The notes beneath the pieces were generated by a model that worked only from the letters and a program-made list of their open reading frames with translations, was not told the DNA's origin and made no database searches. Of a DNA stretch of 64,000 nucleotides, positions 7,501-17,744 are shown one piece after another; position 1 is the stretch's first letter, and each line of letters begins with the position of its first letter. Source of the stretch: Taibaiella sp. (lineage in GTDB: Bacteria > Bacteroidota > Bacteroidia > Chitinophagales > Chitinophagaceae); assembly GCA_016786705.1 (NCBI GenBank), contig JAEUVV010000009.1:307644-371643 (forward strand), in the 5' to 3' direction. A program made the translations under genes and the position numbers.

Positions 7501-10500
7501 TTCAAATTTAGCAGGAGGTAGCTGTGTTTTAGCAGGTTTTGGTTTGTAATAAGATTTCCCTTTAGGCGCTTTCATCTGGGGTTTATTGTTACTTCCACTA
7601 CGGTTTAAGCCGTCAGGCTTGGTATTATCCTTCTTGGTTTTTCCTGCTTCCCAGTGAGGTTTCCCTTGATGAGATACATCATTTCTAGCATTCTGAACAG
7701 TATATTCTCCATCTCTTGTAATAAAAACCTCATCCTCCGATTTGGTATCTTTATCTTTGATTAGAGGTTGACTGGTAGGTACTCCTCCTTCTCGCATCGC
7801 ACCCCGTCTAGCTGCTCGGCTAGTTTCGTGAGGATTTTCTTCACTTCCTACTTCTGCTTCTTTTTTCTCTGAAGAATTTAACAGAACTGGTGCATTTGAT
7901 TCAGTGGTTTGTGAAAAACCACTAAAATGAGTAGGATCGTACGTTCCATAAGTAGTAGAAGTCCCCATAGAACTCCAAGGGGCACCATAATTATTCGAGC
8001 CTAAATAAGACTGTTTAACAGTTTCGTAAAAATAATACGCACTTAGTGTTACCAATGTGGCTTGTATTGCTGGAATGATAAATGGAACTAGAAAAACTAA
8101 ATCTCCTTCTGGGTCTATATAGCTAACAGGATTGTTGTTCATACTTACATAAGGACTAAGAGAATAAAATTGTTCAGCTTCTGGATCAATACTATTGAAA
8201 CGTCCCAATTGTGGATCTAGGCCTCTATAAAAAGTTTCATAAGTTTCCAATCCAAAGTGTTTTTCTAGCTCGATCCCTTGATATTTCAATGGCTGCTGCG
8301 TAATCCCCATAGCTGTTGTGCTCAAGGTCAGCCCGAATGGATAGTAATGGTTCTCTTCAAGTACCTGTGTATTGTAATGCAGCACCTGCACATTATCGAA
8401 CCATACATCTTTTCCCATCGTCTGGTTGTCCACATAAACGACTAAAATTCCAGGTTCGGTTGTCGTTACCCGCTCCGAAGAGAGGTTGTCAAACAGTCCC
8501 GGGTAAGCCGGTCCTACAGAAAGCCTCCCACTGCCCGACAGCAGGTTCATCTGCTCATCAAAGAACAGGTAGTTCAGTCCGGCCCTTGGAGCTGTACTCG
8601 AAGTAGTACTGCTATTTAATATGTTCTCAATACCTGTTATCGTTTCCGGCCTGGTGAACATCTCGTTAAGCAACTCGTTGGTCGGTGTTTCGCTAACTGG
8701 CTTGCCACCAACCGTTCCGCCCGATAAAGTCGCCAGTAACGAAGATACGATATCTTCTGCTGAAGTGTGTTCGTAATCCTGAGGATCTTGATCGGCTTCG
8801 TAATAGACATCTGTAGCAAAGGTAAACTGGTCGCCCGGCATCACCCGTAGCATAATGGCTGTACCAATCCTGCGGTCCGGGTCATCGGCATTCAACCTTG
8901 CCGCTTTCAGGTCATCCATGTTTATACTGCCCGGCTTATCGTCCCTTACCGAGGCTATGTTATCAAATAGCAGCTGTTCACTGTTAGCTGTGGCCAACTC
9001 GTGCATGGCATAGTATTCATGGGAGGCTGGCTCTGCCGCCAGTGTCGTGCGTACATTACCCAGGTGATCCTTGATAAAGTAGTCATATACAAATTTGGTT
9101 GCTCCTGTCTGGGTACCTGTAGTAATGGCTTCCGGACGGCTGCGGCCTTCTTCATTGAGGATATACTGTAATACACTGTCTTTGTAAATGAACCCCTCTA
9201 TATAGTCCCAGGTTGAGGTGGTCTGTGCCTCGAAATCACGCACGCGTTTCTGGAGTTTTTTTCCTTGGGCATCATATACATAAGTAATGCTGCCCTTACC
9301 ATCCACGGTGATCACCATAGGTTTGTTCAGGTGGTTATAGGTAATGGAAGTGATAGCTTTGTTGGCATCTGTAAGCAGGTTGCCGTTATCATCATAGGTG
9401 TATTCTACAGGAAGGTTAGCATCGTCCTTAAAGTCCGGCAATGTCGTGCCCGTAGCCCCATAATCGCTTACTTTGATCAGCTTATTACTGTTGGGTGCAT
9501 ATGAGTAATTGAGCTTGTCCATGTCTACGATGCCATGCGGATCATTGCCCATTTGGTTCATTGTTAATAAATTTCCGCGATCATCGTAAGTGATCTCGGA
9601 AGCTGTATAGTCTTTGTTCTGGTTTGTCCAGCCGGAATGAAAAGGATTATTCCGGTACTCGGCATGGATAAGCCTTCCGCTCCTGTCGTAGCTATAACCA
9701 TAAGCATTGCGCCCTACATCGTTGGTTGGAATTACCCCATAGTTGTTCCAGGTGATACCGGCTATATTTCCGCTGTAGAGTTTACTCTCGAAACCATCAT
9801 CATAATACAACTGCTCCCGGAAGTAAGTACTGTCGGGGTACATCGGGTTGCGCGCATGGATCAGCTTCAACCAGCCCCGAGTATTGTACTCTTTTAACAC
9901 ATTTACCATTGAAAATTGCTTGATCACATTTCGCCCCAGATGGTCATAATCATAGTAGGCCAGGTTGTAGGGGGTGCCATCATTGATGCTCTGCTGCAGC
10001 TGCCATACCAGCTCATTGCCGCCCGTTCCGAGGTTGCGCTTCGACTTTTTATCCAGTTTGATATGGTTCAATGTCGCGGTGGCTCCCGGTATTGTCTTCG
10101 CCCCGGGATTATGGTGATGCGTTACTGACTGGTAGGGTAAATCCTGGAAGTAGTACAACTGGCTATTGTAATCCATGCCGCCAACCAGGTTGTTTGACAC
10201 CATCTGTATCACCCTTCCCTTGGCATCGTAATAATAAGCTGTGGTAATCCACTGTCCTGTTGTAAGGTTATCCGGGTCCAGCACCTTTACCCGGGTACCG
10301 GTCAGCTGCCCGCGGGTTGCATTGCTTTTGACAGACGCCACTACGCTGGCGTCTCCACTGGGGGCTGCGGGTATCCTGGCCGCATCAAATGAATTGCTTA
10401 CCAGGCTATAGTCGTCAAAATAATTATAGCTCAGGATTTCAGCCCCAATCATAGAGAGCGGGTATAAACCATATGGTTGTGGCGGATCGTTGTAGTTGAT

Positions 10501-11859
10501 TACATAATAGCGCCAGGAATTAGTAGGTATGAAGCTGGCAGGTTCCGTAGCCTGCGTTTGCAGGCTGGCACGGCTGTCCGTCAGGGTAACCAGTCCCGTA
10601 ACTGTAGATCTGTTCTGCCCATCATAAAATCCGAAGGCCCATTTATTCTGCAGCCTCAGGTTCCCATCCTGTCTGAGCACCAGCCGATCTCTGTCGTCAT
10701 ATACAAAGTATTCCACGGCCTTACCGGGAATCTTCTTCTCGATTACCCTGCCTCTTTTGTCATATCGGTACTGGTAGCACAGCTCGTTCAGCTGATTGGT
10801 TCCCGGTACGTTCCAGTGATAATTGTAAATATGACGGGTAAGTGTATTGCCCTGTATATTGATGACCGACTGTTCGGTACTTATTATTGGAATGCCAATA
10901 AGGTCCTGGGGCGGCAAAACGAAACAAAGCCTTCCCAATTCATCGTAAATGTAAAAGGTATAAAGATAATTTGCGGGGTTCAGTTCAAGGGAAGCATTGG
11001 CGGGGAACTGGATAGGCAGGTTGGACTTTAAAAAGACCCTGCTCATCAGCAGCCTGCCACTCTTATCCTTAATCTCCTCCTTTAGGTGATCGTCTTCATC
11101 GCGTACCCGGGTGATAAAAAGCTCGCCTTCAGCGTAATTTCCTTCATACGATACACTATGGTCGTCTGTATTGTATAGATATTTGGGGTAGGCGCCTTTG
11201 ATCACATAATGTACCGGGTTGGTACCGGGAATAATGTGTTTAGGGTCCGTATTGGGGTTATAGTTCATCAATACACCTCTTCCGCTACCTACCCATGACT
11301 TACCTGGAGCCATTACCTTCTTTGGGCGGCTAAGCGGGGATTGCTCATATTCCGTTAAGGAATAGGGTTGCTCGCCCTGGCTAAGCGGGTAGAATTGTTC
11401 AATACGGTGCTTAGGCGTATAATCAAAATTACCCTGCGAGTTATGGGCTAGCCGGGCAAAGGGAAGATACTGTACACTCTCCCTTCCGCTGGCATCATAG
11501 ACATGGTGATTTACAATATCGTTGCCATCGGCATGTGCCTTTTTGTTTACTTCCTGCAGTGGGCGGCCCAAACCGTCAAAATAGCGGGTCTGCTGGCGGT
11601 GCTTCAGGTTGTCGTTCTTCTCGGGCATAGGCTGGTCGGGTATCCAGGTACGGATATAGTTCAACTTGGGCTCACCATAATTTAGGTTGTAAAGTGCAGG
11701 ATAGGAGCCTACCGGTGTAGGTGCGGCCGGTGTTACAGGTATATTATCCTGGGGATTAGACACCTGTTGGGCATTTATTATAGCTGGCAATCCCACTACT
11801 AAACATGTTAAGGGAAGCAGTTTGTTACGAATAATATTTAATAATTGATACATTTTCAT
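7486..11859 (-). CDS. RHS repeat protein with DUF6443-like N-terminus and variable C-terminal tail
   Basis: A 1457-residue exported polymorphic toxin candidate. A signal peptide precedes INAQQ. A DUF6443-type domain follows at roughly 60-190 (YFDGLGRPLQEV, YDASGRESVQYLPF). Tyr-Asp repeats cover about 340-920 (YDERDR-, YDDRGNLL- and YDDNGNLL-like units). The RHS core ends at about 1252 with YRGLDPQLGRFNSIDPEA and NPVSYIDPEG. After DPEG comes a hydrophobic stretch and about 180 residues of variable tail containing TSRAARRGAMREGG, DVSHQGKPHWEAG and a basic Pro/Lys-rich end. In known systems the RHS repeats form a shell that encloses the toxin tail. The tail family was not identified; its His pattern suggests a small nuclease, which is inference. 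It follows the 1231-residue gene by 11 bases. Confidence 0.88.
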   Translation of the reverse strand: MKMYQLLNIIRNKLLPLTCLVVGLPAIINAQQVSNPQDNIPVTPAAPTPVGSYPALYNLNYGEPKLNYIRTWIPDQPMPEKNDNLKHRQQTRYFDGLGRPLQEVNKKAHADGNDIVNHHVYDASGRESVQYLPFARLAHNSQGNFDYTPKHRIEQFYPLSQGEQPYSLTEYEQSPLSRPKKVMAPGKSWVGSGRGVLMNYNPNTDPKHIIPGTNPVHYVIKGAYPKYLYNTDDHSVSYEGNYAEGELFITRVRDEDDHLKEEIKDKSGRLLMSRVFLKSNLPIQFPANASLELNPANYLYTFYIYDELGRLCFVLPPQDLIGIPIISTEQSVINIQGNTLTRHIYNYHWNVPGTNQLNELCYQYRYDKRGRVIEKKIPGKAVEYFVYDDRDRLVLRQDGNLRLQNKWAFGFYDGQNRSTVTGLVTLTDSRASLQTQATEPASFIPTNSWRYYVINYNDPPQPYGLYPLSMIGAEILSYNYFDDYSLVSNSFDAARIPAAPSGDASVVASVKSNATRGQLTGTRVKVLDPDNLTTGQWITTAYYYDAKGRVIQMVSNNLVGGMDYNSQLYYFQDLPYQSVTHHHNPGAKTIPGATATLNHIKLDKKSKRNLGTGGNELVWQLQQSINDGTPYNLAYYDYDHLGRNVIKQFSMVNVLKEYNTRGWLKLIHARNPMYPDSTYFREQLYYDDGFESKLYSGNIAGITWNNYGVIPTNDVGRNAYGYSYDRSGRLIHAEYRNNPFHSGWTNQNKDYTASEITYDDRGNLLTMNQMGNDPHGIVDMDKLNYSYAPNSNKLIKVSDYGATGTTLPDFKDDANLPVEYTYDDNGNLLTDANKAITSITYNHLNKPMVITVDGKGSITYVYDAQGKKLQKRVRDFEAQTTSTWDYIEGFIYKDSVLQYILNEEGRSRPEAITTGTQTGATKFVYDYFIKDHLGNVRTTLAAEPASHEYYAMHELATANSEQLLFDNIASVRDDKPGSINMDDLKAARLNADDPDRRIGTAIMLRVMPGDQFTFATDVYYEADQDPQDYEHTSAEDIVSSLLATLSGGTVGGKPVSETPTNELLNEMFTRPETITGIENILNSSTTSSTAPRAGLNYLFFDEQMNLLSGSGRLSVGPAYPGLFDNLSSERVTTTEPGILVVYVDNQTMGKDVWFDNVQVLHYNTQVLEENHYYPFGLTLSTTAMGITQQPLKYQGIELEKHFGLETYETFYRGLDPQLGRFNSIDPEAEQFYSLSPYVSMNNNPVSYIDPEGDLVFLVPFIIPAIQATLVTLSAYYFYETVKQSYLGSNNYGAPWSSMGTSTTYGTYDPTHFSGFSQTTESNAPVLLNSSEKKEAEVGSEENPHETSRAARRGAMREGGVPTSQPLIKDKDTKSEDEVFITRDGEYTVQNARNDVSHQGKPHWEAGKTKKDNTKPDGLNRSGSNNKPQMKAPKGKSYYKPKPAKTQLPPAKFEWNKT

Positions 11860-11870
11860 CTTTGATAATT

Positions 11871-14800
11871 TTAGTACGCGCTTTGAATTTTGTATTCATG
11901 ATCAGTTACCAGGTGTCCATTCTCATCCTTTATTTTGATCAACCTATGAAAGACATCGTATTCAAATAGCTGTAGGTGACCAAAACCGTCATTAATAGAT
12001 AAGATCTGTCCGGTAGCTGCATCGTAACTGGCGCTTTTAAAAGCCGATCCTACCGGGAATAGCGCTATTTCATCAATAGGCGCGATGTATGAGGGGCCAG
12101 TGCCGGTAGGTGCACGGTAGCAAATTAAGCCTATGTTACCATTTCCATTGGCTGTAAAGTCCATTTCAAAATAGCTTAGGCCATTTGCTCCGGTTTTCAG
12201 TGGTTGAACCTGTGTGATGTTACCATTATAAGCACTGTAGTATTCACAATTGTTAGTTGTGGGCGCCCAGAAGCACAGGCGGTATTTTTTCCCATTTTGC
12301 AAGTTGATCGCACTATTGATAAATACGTCGGAGAGGGTCTTGGTCGTAGATGGTGTAATGAAAATAGCCCCTTTGCCAATATATACCGCTGTGCCTTGGA
12401 AGTTAGCACCGCTAAATTGCCAGCCGTTTTTAAATTCACCATTTGTACCGTTATAATCACCTTCAAAACCGGTATAGGCTACTTCTTCAGCTGTTGTGTT
12501 CTGGAAGATAGCTACCGGGTATTTTCCGGCATAGTCCCATAGCAGCGCTTCATTTTCAGCTTTCCCAATAATAGTTTTAGGCTTATTGGCGAATAATTGA
12601 TTGGTATATTGAGGATAGCTTTTCTGCAACACAAAGCGACTGTCTATTTCCCAAACCCCGCTACCATTAATTTTTGAACTTTTAAGCCCATTAGGGTTGG
12701 TGCCGCTGTTCATCCCGTCAATCGGAGCATCCAGTTCTAATACATATTCTTTATCTAATACGGGTTTATTGGACTTATATACAAGTTCGGTCCCGGCAAT
12801 GATCCTGCTCAGACCATTGGAATTGGGTGATGGGATCTGCTGATCAGTATATACCAATTGTTCAACCGGGTAGTTCTTAATGCCCAGTGTATTAAGCAGT
12901 TTCAAGCCTAAAGCTTCGGACCCTGAAACTGTTGTAGCACTATAATCAGCATGGCTGTTAAATTTGGTAGCTTTAGAAATTATTTTGCCATCACTTGTCG
13001 TTTCGGTTGCTAATACCAGGTTGCCGTATTGATCGTAATTAAAGTTCTTTTCCTGCGTAAAAGCCACAGTACCATCCTCCTCAAAGGTTTTTTCAACTGT
13101 TTTAATCAGTGGGTTTTTATACGTATAGATCTTGTAAGCCCAGGCGCGATGGTTAGGAACTCCACTGCCCCAGTTGCCCATTGTCAATAAAGTCTGTTTT
13201 GAAATTGCTTTTATATAGTCATTTTTCCTGTTTGGATTATTTTCATAGGTCATCACTTGCTCTTTCAATAATTTATGGTTACTGTTGTAATAACTTACTT
13301 GTTTTAGTTTACCCCTGTCCAGATCAGAAGACGATAACCTGAAATTGCTTTGTGCCACAACATGATCGGTGCCATAACCGGCATGAATTTCATCCCTGTA
13401 TTGCGGATCTTCTGAATTGGTATATTTATAAATGGTATAGCCATTTCCGGGAGTAACTTCAACAACCTCACTATAATTTACAATACCACCTCTAAATTGG
13501 TTCACAAACTGCTGATAACCCAATGTTGATCTATTGGCCAATGTGACAGTAGAGCCATTATTATTAACTGTGATAATATCACCTTCTAGATGGTCGAAAT
13601 TTAAAATACCGCTTGAAGAACTGGAATAAGGGTAGTTGGTAACATACTTATACTCTTTAATAACAGGTTCTGCCCCAAAGTAGTCCTGTTTTTTGATCTG
13701 GCTGATCCTCGCGCCTGGAGTCGCATGAATATCAAAGTTGTTAATATTAGCAACATTTACGGTATTATTGGGAACATCAACTTTTATTTTCTTTAGGTAG
13801 GTATTAGGTTCGTAGCTCAATTCTGTAATGCCGCCCAATGGATTTTTGATACTTTTTAAATATCCCTTCGCGGACGCATAGGGAAAACTAGTTGGGATAT
13901 CCATAAATTCATTAAAAGCACACCTGGGCTGATCTGCGCTTGAAGAGGCATAATTGGGGAATCCCCAGAAATCTCTATTGATGGACATTAGCTCCGGCAA
14001 TTCAGTTATGCTTTGATAAGTAAATTCATAATTATTGTCAATCTGACTATTCTGGAAATTAAACTTGAAATAGCCATTTAAAGTTCTTCTTTGATTAGTA
14101 CTGGTGCTATGCAGCAGCTTATAGCCGTAAACCCTGGCATTTGTAGTCTTATCAAATAATATAATAGAATCTAATTGTTGATTGTAGTTAGGGAGCATCT
14201 TGTCGGGATTGGTTGAGACTCCCGAATTGATATAGCCAACAGCAGTGCCCCCGTACATGTCTTCATGCATTACCGCAAAAGAAAAGTCGCTATTAGTTGC
14301 AATCGGGTGGTTATAGCCCGATGGAATCGGCATAAAATTACAACCTATATTTTCCAGCTTTTGATACCATTTCTCAACCGCCTGAGATCGCTTAAAATAA
14401 ATTATTTGTCTGCTGGTTTCAACTTTGCTGAGATAAACCGGGTAGGTGACACTTGCACTATGATGAAGCACGGGACTCGTAAAATTTCCGTTTGATTGAA
14501 AAACTTCATTTACAAAATCTTTTGTCAAGTGAAACAGTATTTTACCCCTGTTATAAGTTAGGTTGATTTCTTCTCCGGTTGGAGCTTGAATCTTGGTCAG
14601 CTTCCATGAGTTAACAGAATATTGCATATAAAAAAGTGCATGGACACTAAGCATTCCATAATTGTCTTGTAATATTCCCCTATTAACTTCCATAGCAGAA
14701 TCAACGCCACCAAATGTATACCTGTAGCCATCGGGTGTAGTGATAACAAATTTGGTAAATAAAAAATGTAGATTCATTACCTTGTGTGGATTTGAGAATT

Positions 14801-15566
14801 TATCCAGGGTAAAAGGATATAGCGCATCTATCGGGTATCCGTCTGCAAACACCTCATGTTCAACATCGATCTTAAGATTATCTTTGGATTTAACCCTCCA
14901 GCCGTTTGGGTCTTCAGGACCAGCTTTTTCGGAACGGTAGAAACTTCCACTTATACCACCCGGAAGATTGAATATAAACTCGTCCGGTTCGGAGTCAAGA
15001 ATCAATCTCCGGGCTTGTTGTGCATTTGAGCTACCACTCCAAAAACCCGGGTTAAATTCTGTATTTAAGAAGGATGTAGTATTCCAATTGGTATTATCCA
15101 GTTGCTCTTTAGCACTATAAAAATAGCCACGATCGAGTCTTTGATCATGTACTATATTACGTTTATTGAATCGTTCATCCGGTATATCGTTAACCTTCCT
15201 CACTACCTGATATTCACCGGCCAAATTCCAGTTTAAACCGACCCAACCTGCGGTTTCATTTACTTTAATGCCCCCACCATTATAGCTCAATCCGATATCA
15301 AAATTCATATCATTGCCCTGAGCGGTAAGTAATGGATGGTAAAGTGTAGGCAGGCCATTGAACATATCTACACTCACTTCATGGATGCGATCAAAAGAAG
15401 CCACATTAGGAGCCTGTATTCTTCCTGGGTGTGCAGTAAGTATCTGATGGCCGGTAAAAGTACCATCTGTTGAACTCATTGGAATTGTTTGGGCATTTAG
15501 ACTCAAACTACTCATAGAAATAACAGACAAGTATAGCGTTGTCAGTAATTGTTTTTTGATTGACAT
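11871..15566 (-). CDS. Large exported YD-type partner of the RHS protein
   Basis: A 1231-residue exported protein with a signal peptide (cleavage near LNAQ). The first 150 residues describe a beta-sandwich opening (FDIGLSYNGGGIKVNE, GWVGLNWNLAGEYQVVR) seen ahead of many Bacteroidota RHS genes. YD-like units appear later (NFNYDQYGNLVLATE, FEYDVFHRLIKIKDENGHLV). It lacks the DPEG-ended RHS core and any extra toxin tail: it ends at DHEYKIQSAY. It sits between the coiled-coil protein (17 bases upstream) and the RHS gene (11 bases downstream), so the three are co-transcribed. By analogy with the TcB/TcC or RHS shell pairs it may form part of the toxin casing; that is inference. Confidence 0.75.
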   Translation of the reverse strand: MSIKKQLLTTLYLSVISMSSLSLNAQTIPMSSTDGTFTGHQILTAHPGRIQAPNVASFDRIHEVSVDMFNGLPTLYHPLLTAQGNDMNFDIGLSYNGGGIKVNETAGWVGLNWNLAGEYQVVRKVNDIPDERFNKRNIVHDQRLDRGYFYSAKEQLDNTNWNTTSFLNTEFNPGFWSGSSNAQQARRLILDSEPDEFIFNLPGGISGSFYRSEKAGPEDPNGWRVKSKDNLKIDVEHEVFADGYPIDALYPFTLDKFSNPHKVMNLHFLFTKFVITTPDGYRYTFGGVDSAMEVNRGILQDNYGMLSVHALFYMQYSVNSWKLTKIQAPTGEEINLTYNRGKILFHLTKDFVNEVFQSNGNFTSPVLHHSASVTYPVYLSKVETSRQIIYFKRSQAVEKWYQKLENIGCNFMPIPSGYNHPIATNSDFSFAVMHEDMYGGTAVGYINSGVSTNPDKMLPNYNQQLDSIILFDKTTNARVYGYKLLHSTSTNQRRTLNGYFKFNFQNSQIDNNYEFTYQSITELPELMSINRDFWGFPNYASSSADQPRCAFNEFMDIPTSFPYASAKGYLKSIKNPLGGITELSYEPNTYLKKIKVDVPNNTVNVANINNFDIHATPGARISQIKKQDYFGAEPVIKEYKYVTNYPYSSSSSGILNFDHLEGDIITVNNNGSTVTLANRSTLGYQQFVNQFRGGIVNYSEVVEVTPGNGYTIYKYTNSEDPQYRDEIHAGYGTDHVVAQSNFRLSSSDLDRGKLKQVSYYNSNHKLLKEQVMTYENNPNRKNDYIKAISKQTLLTMGNWGSGVPNHRAWAYKIYTYKNPLIKTVEKTFEEDGTVAFTQEKNFNYDQYGNLVLATETTSDGKIISKATKFNSHADYSATTVSGSEALGLKLLNTLGIKNYPVEQLVYTDQQIPSPNSNGLSRIIAGTELVYKSNKPVLDKEYVLELDAPIDGMNSGTNPNGLKSSKINGSGVWEIDSRFVLQKSYPQYTNQLFANKPKTIIGKAENEALLWDYAGKYPVAIFQNTTAEEVAYTGFEGDYNGTNGEFKNGWQFSGANFQGTAVYIGKGAIFITPSTTKTLSDVFINSAINLQNGKKYRLCFWAPTTNNCEYYSAYNGNITQVQPLKTGANGLSYFEMDFTANGNGNIGLICYRAPTGTGPSYIAPIDEIALFPVGSAFKSASYDAATGQILSINDGFGHLQLFEYDVFHRLIKIKDENGHLVTDHEYKIQSAY

Positions 15567-15583
15567 AGATTAAATTTTCAATT

Positions 15584-17131
15584 TTATAATTTCCAGCCCA
15601 GCCTTACTATCCAGGGGGAGCTGATCCTTGTTTTATCGTTTAAAAAATTATAGCCTACCAGCATGGTGCCCTGCATTTTGCTGCTGACCCGGTAGCTCTT
15701 CATGATACCCAGGTAAGCCGCATCCTGCAGCAAACCCATTGCCGTCTTTACATTGCTAGGATGCCCATATTGCTCCTGCAGTTGGGTATAGGCACGGTTC
15801 ATAGGCCTTAAACTTTTTTCATAACCACCCTGCAGGCTGATGCCCCATACCAGTTTATGGTCCAGGAAGGCTCTGCCAATTAAGCCTTCATAGCTCAAGC
15901 GCAAATGCTGCCAGTCGCTACCCAGCCCCAGGCTGCCATCCAGGCCTATACCTATACTCAAAGCCTTACTTTGGCGATAGCTCAGGTTCAATCCCAGTTG
16001 CAGCATTACCGGCCTTGTACCATCCGGTGAGGCCCTTTGCGTCTGGAAGTTATACTGTCTTTCAAATCTTTGCCAGAAGGGTATGCCCCGCATCGGGTTC
16101 TTAAACCCAACAGGTCGCTTTAAGCTGTTTTTAGCCGATTGCAGGCTGTTTTTACCTTCCTCTAGTTGGGCTTTACCGTCTTTAATCTTTTGCTTTACCT
16201 GCTTAACCTCTTGCAAGGGTTTATCCAGTGCAGCCGTGTATTCCTTCAACTGCTCACCGGCCTTTTGACTCATGCTGCCCAGCTGATCGCCGAATTGCTG
16301 CTGCAATTGTTCGCCCACTTTAGCCTTGGTCTGGTAGCCCGTCGCTTCCAGCTCTGCGGCTGACTTACCGGCCAGGCCACTGCCTTTATTCGGGTTCAAC
16401 TGTTCTTCAAACCCCTCTATGCCCCGCAGGTAATCCAGGGCCTTTTCTTCCGCAGCATCGGGTTCTTCCAGCACCTGTTTCCAGTAGCCGGCCTGTTGCT
16501 TGTATTGTAACCCGGTACTATTTAATTGGCTGCCATAACCTTCCAGTTGAGTACCCTTCAGCAATCTTTCCAATGCGCCGGTACGTGCCGCTACCTGTTG
16601 TTGCAGGTATTGCTGTAAAGCTGCTTTTTGCTGCAGGTCTGATACCTTCAAAGCATCGCCCAATGGATTGTTACCCAAATTCCCCATAAAGCTTTGCAGG
16701 CCCTGCAAGGTATCCGGGACAGTCCTGACCCTGCGGGCCGTAGTGTTCAGCTTATGCATAAAGGCGGAATCTGTGGACTGTAGCAATAAGCTATCCATAC
16801 CCGGGCTCTTTAAGGCCAGGTATTGCCGGTATTTTAAGGAATCGGTTTGCTTAAGCCTGGATTTAATACGTGCTTCCTGCTTTTTGAGCCTTTTCAGGAA
16901 TAAAGCATTCGTTGCCTCCAGTTTGCGGTAATAGCGCTTGCTTTTGGAAATTTTCTTTTGAAAAACGGTATGGGCCGCCTGCTCTATAGCCAGGCTGTCG
17001 GTGGGGAATACGGGATTGGGAAAAATAATTGTCGTATCCGTAATTGGAGCAGCATACGAAACTGAAGAAGTACCGACTGCAAAGCCGGATATCCCTATCA
17101 ACCACAAAAACGTTAAGACCTTTACTATCAA
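15584..17131 (-). CDS. Coiled-coil protein with C-terminal outer-membrane barrel, first gene of RHS cassette
   Basis: A 515-residue exported protein. A signal peptide (to about residue 27) is followed by a long charged, Gln/Leu-rich helical region, about 45-345, with heptad-like spacing and strong coiled-coil character (FLKRLKKQEARIKSRLKQ; KQKIKDGKAQLEEGKNSL). The last 170 residues alternate aromatic and small residues (LGLNLSYRQSKALSIGIGLDG) and end IVRLGWKL, as in outer-membrane beta-barrels. It precedes the YD-type and RHS genes in one unit. Inference: it could anchor or export the RHS complex across the outer membrane. No named family recognised. Confidence 0.7.
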   Translation of the reverse strand: MIVKVLTFLWLIGISGFAVGTSSVSYAAPITDTTIIFPNPVFPTDSLAIEQAAHTVFQKKISKSKRYYRKLEATNALFLKRLKKQEARIKSRLKQTDSLKYRQYLALKSPGMDSLLLQSTDSAFMHKLNTTARRVRTVPDTLQGLQSFMGNLGNNPLGDALKVSDLQQKAALQQYLQQQVAARTGALERLLKGTQLEGYGSQLNSTGLQYKQQAGYWKQVLEEPDAAEEKALDYLRGIEGFEEQLNPNKGSGLAGKSAAELEATGYQTKAKVGEQLQQQFGDQLGSMSQKAGEQLKEYTAALDKPLQEVKQVKQKIKDGKAQLEEGKNSLQSAKNSLKRPVGFKNPMRGIPFWQRFERQYNFQTQRASPDGTRPVMLQLGLNLSYRQSKALSIGIGLDGSLGLGSDWQHLRLSYEGLIGRAFLDHKLVWGISLQGGYEKSLRPMNRAYTQLQEQYGHPSNVKTAMGLLQDAAYLGIMKSYRVSSKMQGTMLVGYNFLNDKTRISSPWIVRLGWKL

Positions 17132-17393
17132 TGCATAGGTTTTTCCAAAATAAGCAATATAATAAAATACTGATGGTGAATTAACGATATGATCAGTAAG
17201 CTATTATTTTTTTATTGTGTTCAGCGTCACTAATTCAGCTCTTCTAACAGTCTGGCAAAACAAAGTGGCGATAAACCTTATTTTGACAAAGCACACTGAA
17301 ATAGATGTACAATTGTCTAAATAAGTTGGATGTTCATACTTGTTGATGGATGATATAGAGATATCAATATGTTTTGTTAAAAACAGATCGCGG

Positions 17394-17424
17394 CAAAACT
17401 ATAGGATATTTTTAATATGAGCAA
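17394..17424 (-). promoter_or_regulatory. Candidate promoter of the RHS cassette
   Basis: On the minus strand TTG (17422-17424) is followed after 20 bases by TAGTTTTG (17394-17401), matching the Bacteroidota TTG...TAnnTTTG promoter layout. It would give a leader of about 255 bases before the 515-residue gene. The remainder of the 17132-17580 gap shows no convincing gene. Confidence 0.4.
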
Positions 17425-17581
17425 TAGGGGAATTCCCGTATTTTCTTTTACCTCAATGCAAAAATAAACTTGCTATACGCCAAACTATGACGTATTAGCC
17501 TGTTTATTAATTCACTAACGCCGTAAAACAAATTGGCTAAAACGTTTACAATTCCGTGCACACAGAATCTTCAGGCAATAA

Positions 17582-17609
17582 AAAAAGGACTGAGTTATCA
17601 GTCCTTTTT
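17582..17609. terminator. Intrinsic terminator next to tRNA-Arg
   Basis: Twelve-base perfect arms (AAAAAGGACTGA and TCAGTCCTTTTT) around a GTTA loop, 9 bases past the 3' end of the tRNA gene. It is symmetric enough to work in both directions and separates the tRNA/gldD operon from the RHS cassette. Confidence 0.85.
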
Positions 17610-17617
17610 GTCTTTTG

Positions 17618-17689
17618 TAGCCTCGCCAAGAATCGAACTTGGATCTAAAGTTTAGGAAACTTCTATTCTATCCATTGAACTACGAGGCC
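17618..17689 (-). tRNA. tRNA-Arg (anticodon CCT)
   Basis: A 72-base cloverleaf on the minus strand. Acceptor stem GGCCTCG/CGAGGCT (G-U at the first pair), D arm GTTC..GAAT, anticodon stem GAAGT/ACTTT with loop TTCCTAA giving anticodon CCT (codon AGG), T arm CCAAG-TTCGATT-CTTGG, discriminator A. The CCA end is not encoded. It lies between the gldD operon and a strong terminator. Confidence 0.95.
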
Positions 17690-17744
17690 AGGGAGCGTAT
17701 TGATCACGCTGTCCTTTTAAAGCGCTGCAAATTTAAGCAAATTT

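Noticed and set aside
10477..11031. 184-codon plus-strand frame opposite the RHS gene
   Set aside because: It lies wholly inside the well-supported RHS coding frame and has no domain or start signal.
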